From: Tubiluchus corallicola
Taxonomy: Eukaryota > Priapulida > Priapulimorpha > Priapulimorphida > Tubiluchidae
DNA: 64,000 nucleotides
Assembly (NCBI GenBank): GCA_030141605.1
Contig: JAQGDQ010000385.1
Location: 62,001 to 126,000 of the forward strand
Reading direction: 5' to 3'
Shown here: positions 53,905 to 64,000 of the stretch, piece after piece
Position numbering within the stretch: position 1 is the stretch's first letter
How the letters are laid out: every line of letters starts with the position of its first letter
The notes under the pieces: model-generated
Database searches by the model: none
What the model was told of the DNA's origin: nothing
Seen by the model: the letters and a program-made list of their open reading frames with translations, nothing else
Position numbers and translations under genes: made by a program

Positions 53905-54260
53905 TATATGAGATTTGAACCAGAAGATTTGGGTAATGAATTGGTAATGCCAAGATCTGTAGATAAGATAAATCCAATATCTGGATTTGAACCTTCGATC
54001 TTAGCATTAGTACGTAATACAAGGCGAATTGAAGAGTTTGGGATACTATTCAACGAATCCACGTCAAGAATTAGACGCTCAAATCTTGGATTTAATATGA
54101 ATGATATCGAGGCTAGACCTTTTTGAAATCTTGGATTTAATATGAATTATAGAACTATATAATGTGATTAATAGCGTACCATTTTAATGTTTAATATGAA
54201 TTATATAATGTGAATAATAAAAGTATCATTTTAATGTATAATCACGGATTTAAACTGAGG
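53905..54260 (-). mobile_element. Clustered SINE-like / degenerate repeat block
   Basis: Three B-box-like words on the minus strand (complements of agatttgaacc at 53911-53921, ggatttgaacc at 53983-53993 and ggatttaaact at 54246-54256). The 22-base phrase aaatcttggatttaatatga+at occurs at 54081 and 54126, and a related tttaatatgaatta segment recurs near 54190. Likely nested or duplicated SINE debris. The 72-codon frame over it is not credible as a gene. Confidence 0.35.
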
Positions 54261-55979
54261 CATTGCAAGAGTTTAATATATCACATAAAAGCGTGAATGT
54301 GAGGTGATAGATCTCAATGTGCAGTGACACTTTAACTTGAATTTCAGACTTTCTGTCTAATGTACCGCGTTAGCCTAGGTTTAGAACTTGTATGAATAAC
54401 ATATTATATCAATATCAGACAGATAGCTTTTTGGATTTTATTTAATCTTAGTGGTTATTTCAAGTTCTTTTGGTAAAGAGCGTCAGTTGTTAAAATAAAG
54501 ACAATTTATATTTTACTTGCAAAGTTTCGTACATCGCCCCTGCCTTGTTATAATGAGGAAGTTTGGGAGCCTGAAATTATTCGAACGTAAGTCCATCAGC
54601 GGCATGCAGCTGGCAAAATCATATTGAAACCAAGCTTTTGACCTAATTACTTTCAAACGGGTGAAGTATAAACCAGCTGAGCGGGCCTACGTTATTCGAT
54701 ACTATGTGTCCATAATAATCATGTGAGGAGGTTTGGAGCTGAGAGTTTGTGATTGATGCCAGGACGAGCTAGTAATAAGCTCCATTCGATATGTTGCGAA
54801 GATGTTTACATCTTCAAGCGCAAAATATTACATGTGGAAAAACGTGCTTTCGCGTTCAATTTTCTGACATGCCCTAAAAGATACAGACAGTCGAACATTC
54901 CAATGCCATACAGCAGATGTCCAGATGTTAAGATATAATGCATCATTGCGCAGATCAAAAACAAACTTCCATATTGTAGTTTGCGCTACACTTGTTAATA
55001 TTATTACGTAGCCGCGCTTTTATCCTTTGGCTTTTAATTTACTTACCCATAGATCATAATACTCTCATCATTTTCATTAGCTGTTCTCATTTTTTGTTTA
55101 TTAGCAATTTTATGTTGTAGATCTAGCTTCTCTGTTAATTAATCAAGTGTCTTAACTTTTTTCACATAATACCAAAGTGATTATGTATATATATATATAT
55201 ATATTGTTAAAAGACTTAAGTTGTTGTTTTGTATGCCAGTGTTTGTTGACGCACACTATATCAGTTTATTGCGCAGAGGAGTCAGTTGACACAAGTGCGT
55301 GGTATTCTTATAAACAGAGTGTTATTTTGTTGAAAGTTGCAAACATGAATAAAATATTTCTATATCAGACAACTGAGCTTTGTTCTGAGCTGAGTTTCAC
55401 ATGTCATACGGTCTGTAAGCTGGCGGGGAAAATCGGACTTTAAATTATTAAAGATGAAGACGATGGTAACTATCACGTATATGACAGTGTTTCCCATTTT
55501 GGAAGATATTGTAAGATTGAAACCTGAGACACGTGTATGTACGCCACGGCTTGGCTATTGATGAAGAATAGAAGTAACAGCTCTGACACTTGCCAGGAAA
55601 TTGAGAAAATGTAAGAGTTTCGTGGTAAGGGCGACGCTTGGATATTGATTGAGTGTTGTGTGCCTAGGTCTTTGACAAGCCAAAAGCTAGCAGTCTGACG
55701 ACCGTGCGGCCGTCTGGGTCGTATTCGTGCAGTGACCAGTCGTTGTCCACTTTCACTCACGGGAGATTAAATGAGACGAGGTTGATTGTCCCCAGTTACC
55801 TTTACCTGCTTTCCAGCCTTATCCTCTGAATTTGCAGGTCAGGACAAAAATAGCTTTCCTACTGTTCTTTTATGCAGATTTGCAGCATTTGCCAATTACG
55901 ATATTTATTAAGATTTGTGTGAAAGTTGCTGTAATTTAACCGCCTGTCACGTGAATGTTTTTCTCACACCTTTATTCAC
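54261..55979. other. Putative intron
   Basis: Unique DNA with a short (TA)n run at 55186-55204. No coding evidence. Confidence 0.45.
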
Positions 55980-56520
55980 TTGCCTGCACGCACATTAAAT
56001 GGATGATCAAATGTCGCATGCAGTAAAATTTTCAGTAAAATCGCCCGTTTCATTTGGCGTCACATTATCATTGTAATTCGTCGATAGTTACACGTCTCTG
56101 CGCTGTTCGCTAATAGACACGAGGTTAATAGAAAGAGTGCCCTTTTTAGGAATTCGCCCTCGTCTTGTCGAAGGAAGCCTTTGATGCTTTGCTGATTTAA
56201 TTAATGGATTGGTCTGGCAGCATCAATGTTGCTTACTGCCTGCTAAACAGGGACAGGGAAATGCAAGTTGAATGCACAACACAAATCTTTCTGAATCTTG
56301 CCTCATCTGTATGCAACCAGAGTGGCGAGCATTTCCAATAATTAACCAGCGGGTCATAAGATGTAATTCATGAATAATATCATCGACAACGGGAAATGAA
56401 ATCTGACATTGGTGGCTTATTGCGAGGCTCACCGAGAAGACGCAACTATATAATGCGCTGGCAAGGCTGTCTTAATGCCTCATATGCCTTAATGGCAGTG
56501 GTGGGCTTCTCCGCATTTGC
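55980..56520. promoter_or_regulatory. Candidate developmental enhancer
   Basis: Low-repeat block. From about 56175 it carries cctttgatgc (TCF/LEF consensus) and then tttaattaatgg (homeodomain); near 56360, aattcatgaataat (POU-like); and many CpG. Open frames inside are short and unconvincing. Motif clustering only. Confidence 0.3.
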
Positions 56521-62200
<5,680 letters not shown>

Positions 62201-62353
62201 ATGACTTCGTGTTTTAAATGTGTGGGTAAAGATATACACGGTGAGGAACATACATTGTTAGATTGTCAACTTACTGAACGTTTTAGAAACCAGTCATTTA
62301 ACAATACGTTTGATTTAATGAGCTCAACAAATTACTTTACCTTGCTTTTTTGA
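62201..62353 (+). pseudogene. LINE ORF2 C-terminal scrap
   Basis: A 50-codon frame, MTSCFKCVGKDIHGEEHTLL then DCQLTERFRNQSF, ending at TGA. The C-x2-C ... GEEH-x-LLDC ... R pattern is the C-terminal cysteine/histidine motif of non-LTR retrotransposon ORF2 (variant C-x2-C form). Its sequence differs from the motifs at 3166 and 53247, so a different LINE lineage is likely. Confidence 0.6.
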
Positions 62354-64000
62354 AAAGTTTTAAGTCTATTTAAATAATAAAGTAGCTCTGGTCTTATTTG
62401 AATCCAGCAGCATGCATACATAGTATTTGTTACACAGAGTCACCATTGTGACACTTGCATAAACACATAAAGGCAGATACACATGACTTGCGTATAAGCG
62501 TCGAACGCGCGTGTGTACATCGTGCGCTCAAAAACACGATAATAATCACCTTTGCACGAAAAGAGCGGCCGGGAAAAGTGTCATAAGCAAAGCATGATGC
62601 AATTATTTAACGTTATTCTTTGAGCTGTTTTCCCGAAGGTGTTGTTAGCCTGACAATCTATACGGCTACACGTTATGGTTTGTTTGCTGGCTTCTTGTCA
62701 ATTGCGTCTGAATTGGGAGTTATGGTAAGCAGAAAATATTATACACAGATGGTTACACACGTAATATCATTTGGAGGAAAAGAGTTTTGCAATAATGAAG
62801 TGCAATTTAGAGGTTAAATTGGGTAAACCACCTGAGTAATATTCTTTATACATTGATCTTGTTCTAATCCTAGTGGGAGAGCTGCAGGAATTGTAATGGA
62901 AAAAAGAAAAGCGGTGTAGAAACTACGCGTTGAGTGACTCATTGATTAAGGAGAGAAATTCTAGTCGCTTCTTATTTTTCGTCAGTTTTCGTTTTTTACT
63001 GAGAACATTGGCTTTTTGTCACAGATCAGAAATGCAATGCAAGGAAAATTGTAATTGATGCGTATTTTTTAAAATTGAGATTTTTCTAAATTGAAAGCAT
63101 CAGATTGTGGACGAAGTTTCAAGTTGACAGGTGGGCAGGATACAATTTGGTCAAAAAATACAACTTTCTGAAGATTCAGTTCAGTTTTCAGTGCGCATTT
63201 TCGTTTTGTGACTAGTAAACAGATTTATTGTTTAAATGTCATTGCTTTTTGATAGCACTAAATGAAACAATAGAGCTTATGTGAGGCTAGGTTCATGTTT
63301 ATATAAACTTGATTAGCATTGTACAAGACATGCAGAACTTACGTTGAATGTGTGCAGTTGGCTTTAACTATATGACTGGTTACTAGTGTAGGGGTGACTT
63401 AATTCCCCGTGGATACTTCTGCACACCGACAAAGAAATATACGAAGCAGTCCAATGAAATTCGTTGCCAGCTGTCTCCCATATACTACCCGCTGAACATT
63501 TTTCATAATAACATTCATTTGAATATATGCCTTAGAACTGAATGATAGCCAGTCTGTAATAGTTTATCACTCCCACAGTGCTAAACCCAGGGGTACGTGT
63601 AACTTAAGTAAAAGATGGTCTCTATAAATAAACAGCAGTGTATCATTTCATATGTGGTATGATAAGTGATTCTGCGCCCACCCCTAAACTTTGGTGGTGG
63701 TTCAATTTGGACATCAGTCCTCATACATTTTTTTGTCCATTGTCGTAGTAGCTCCTGTTGCGTCCTATCGGCAGTGGCCGAATCTTGCTAATTTGTGCGA
63801 TAGGCGTCGCTACATTCGTTTTCAGCCTGTACATATAATAATAAGCAAATGTTGCAAGTGAGACCTGCCAGAGATGCTATAACTTGAGAAATGTAAACTT
63901 GTGTCGGAATTTCAGTCTAAATGCATGACCAAGGTCAGCCGAAAAGCGGCTGATGCGTGCGCTATATTACTGGCGTTTTAACTGGACTCTGGTTTCCACT
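62354..64000. other. Putative intron, right edge
   Basis: Unique AT-rich DNA. No zinc-finger exon or splice acceptor followed by a long frame is seen before the window ends. Confidence 0.45.

Overview
This window looks like animal, probably invertebrate, nuclear DNA. It is AT-rich and full of microsatellites, it holds decayed non-LTR retrotransposons and one hAT-type miniature element, and there is no compact gene structure. Nothing bacterial, plasmid-like or viral was recognised. The species cannot be fixed; a lophotrochozoan or another invertebrate with a large genome is only a guess from the repeat style.

The one convincing host-gene piece is a short first coding exon at 12745-12817 (+). 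It starts MTRRKQARPRHF, has an in-frame stop upstream, and ends in a strong splice donor (G|GTGAGT, phase 1). The N-terminal MSRRKQ-x-x-P motif is the NuRD-recruiting signature of the SALL (spalt), BCL11 and FOG zinc-finger repressors; the residues around it fit SALL best. No zinc-finger exon appears downstream, so about 51 kb (12818-64000) is best read as the start of a very long first intron. The first 12.7 kb is then the 5' flank, with a TATA-like box at 12673-12680 and a GC/CpG-rich patch at 11870-12000.

5' flank (1-12744): a perfect 144-bp palindrome joined to an (AT)n tract; a 13-copy in-frame 57-bp repeat ORF just upstream of a LINE ORF2 tail; a second LINE tail whose 3' UTR carries a three-block pentanucleotide array; a CCAA-rich degenerate repeat; and two long purine (GA)n tracts.

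Intron (12818-64000): a hAT MITE with 8-bp target duplication (19558-19890); a CTCF + E-box + NRF1 motif cluster (22685-22898); a (GA)n tract; a tRNA-like SINE remnant; an RTE-like retrotransposon fragment with 19-bp target duplication (30866-31420); a 30-unit 25-bp minisatellite (34336-35075); a duplicated trinucleotide-rich block (40.2-41.8 kb); (TG)n, (TTA/TTG)n and (CT)n tracts; and two more LINE ORF2 tails (53247-53621 and 62201-62353). Between these lie low-repeat stretches with dense homeodomain, TCF, FOX, RUNX and GATA-like words, the kind of landscape expected around a developmental transcription-factor gene. That reading is inference.

Most other open frames are translations of simple repeats or are of chance length for AT-rich DNA, and are not annotated as genes.
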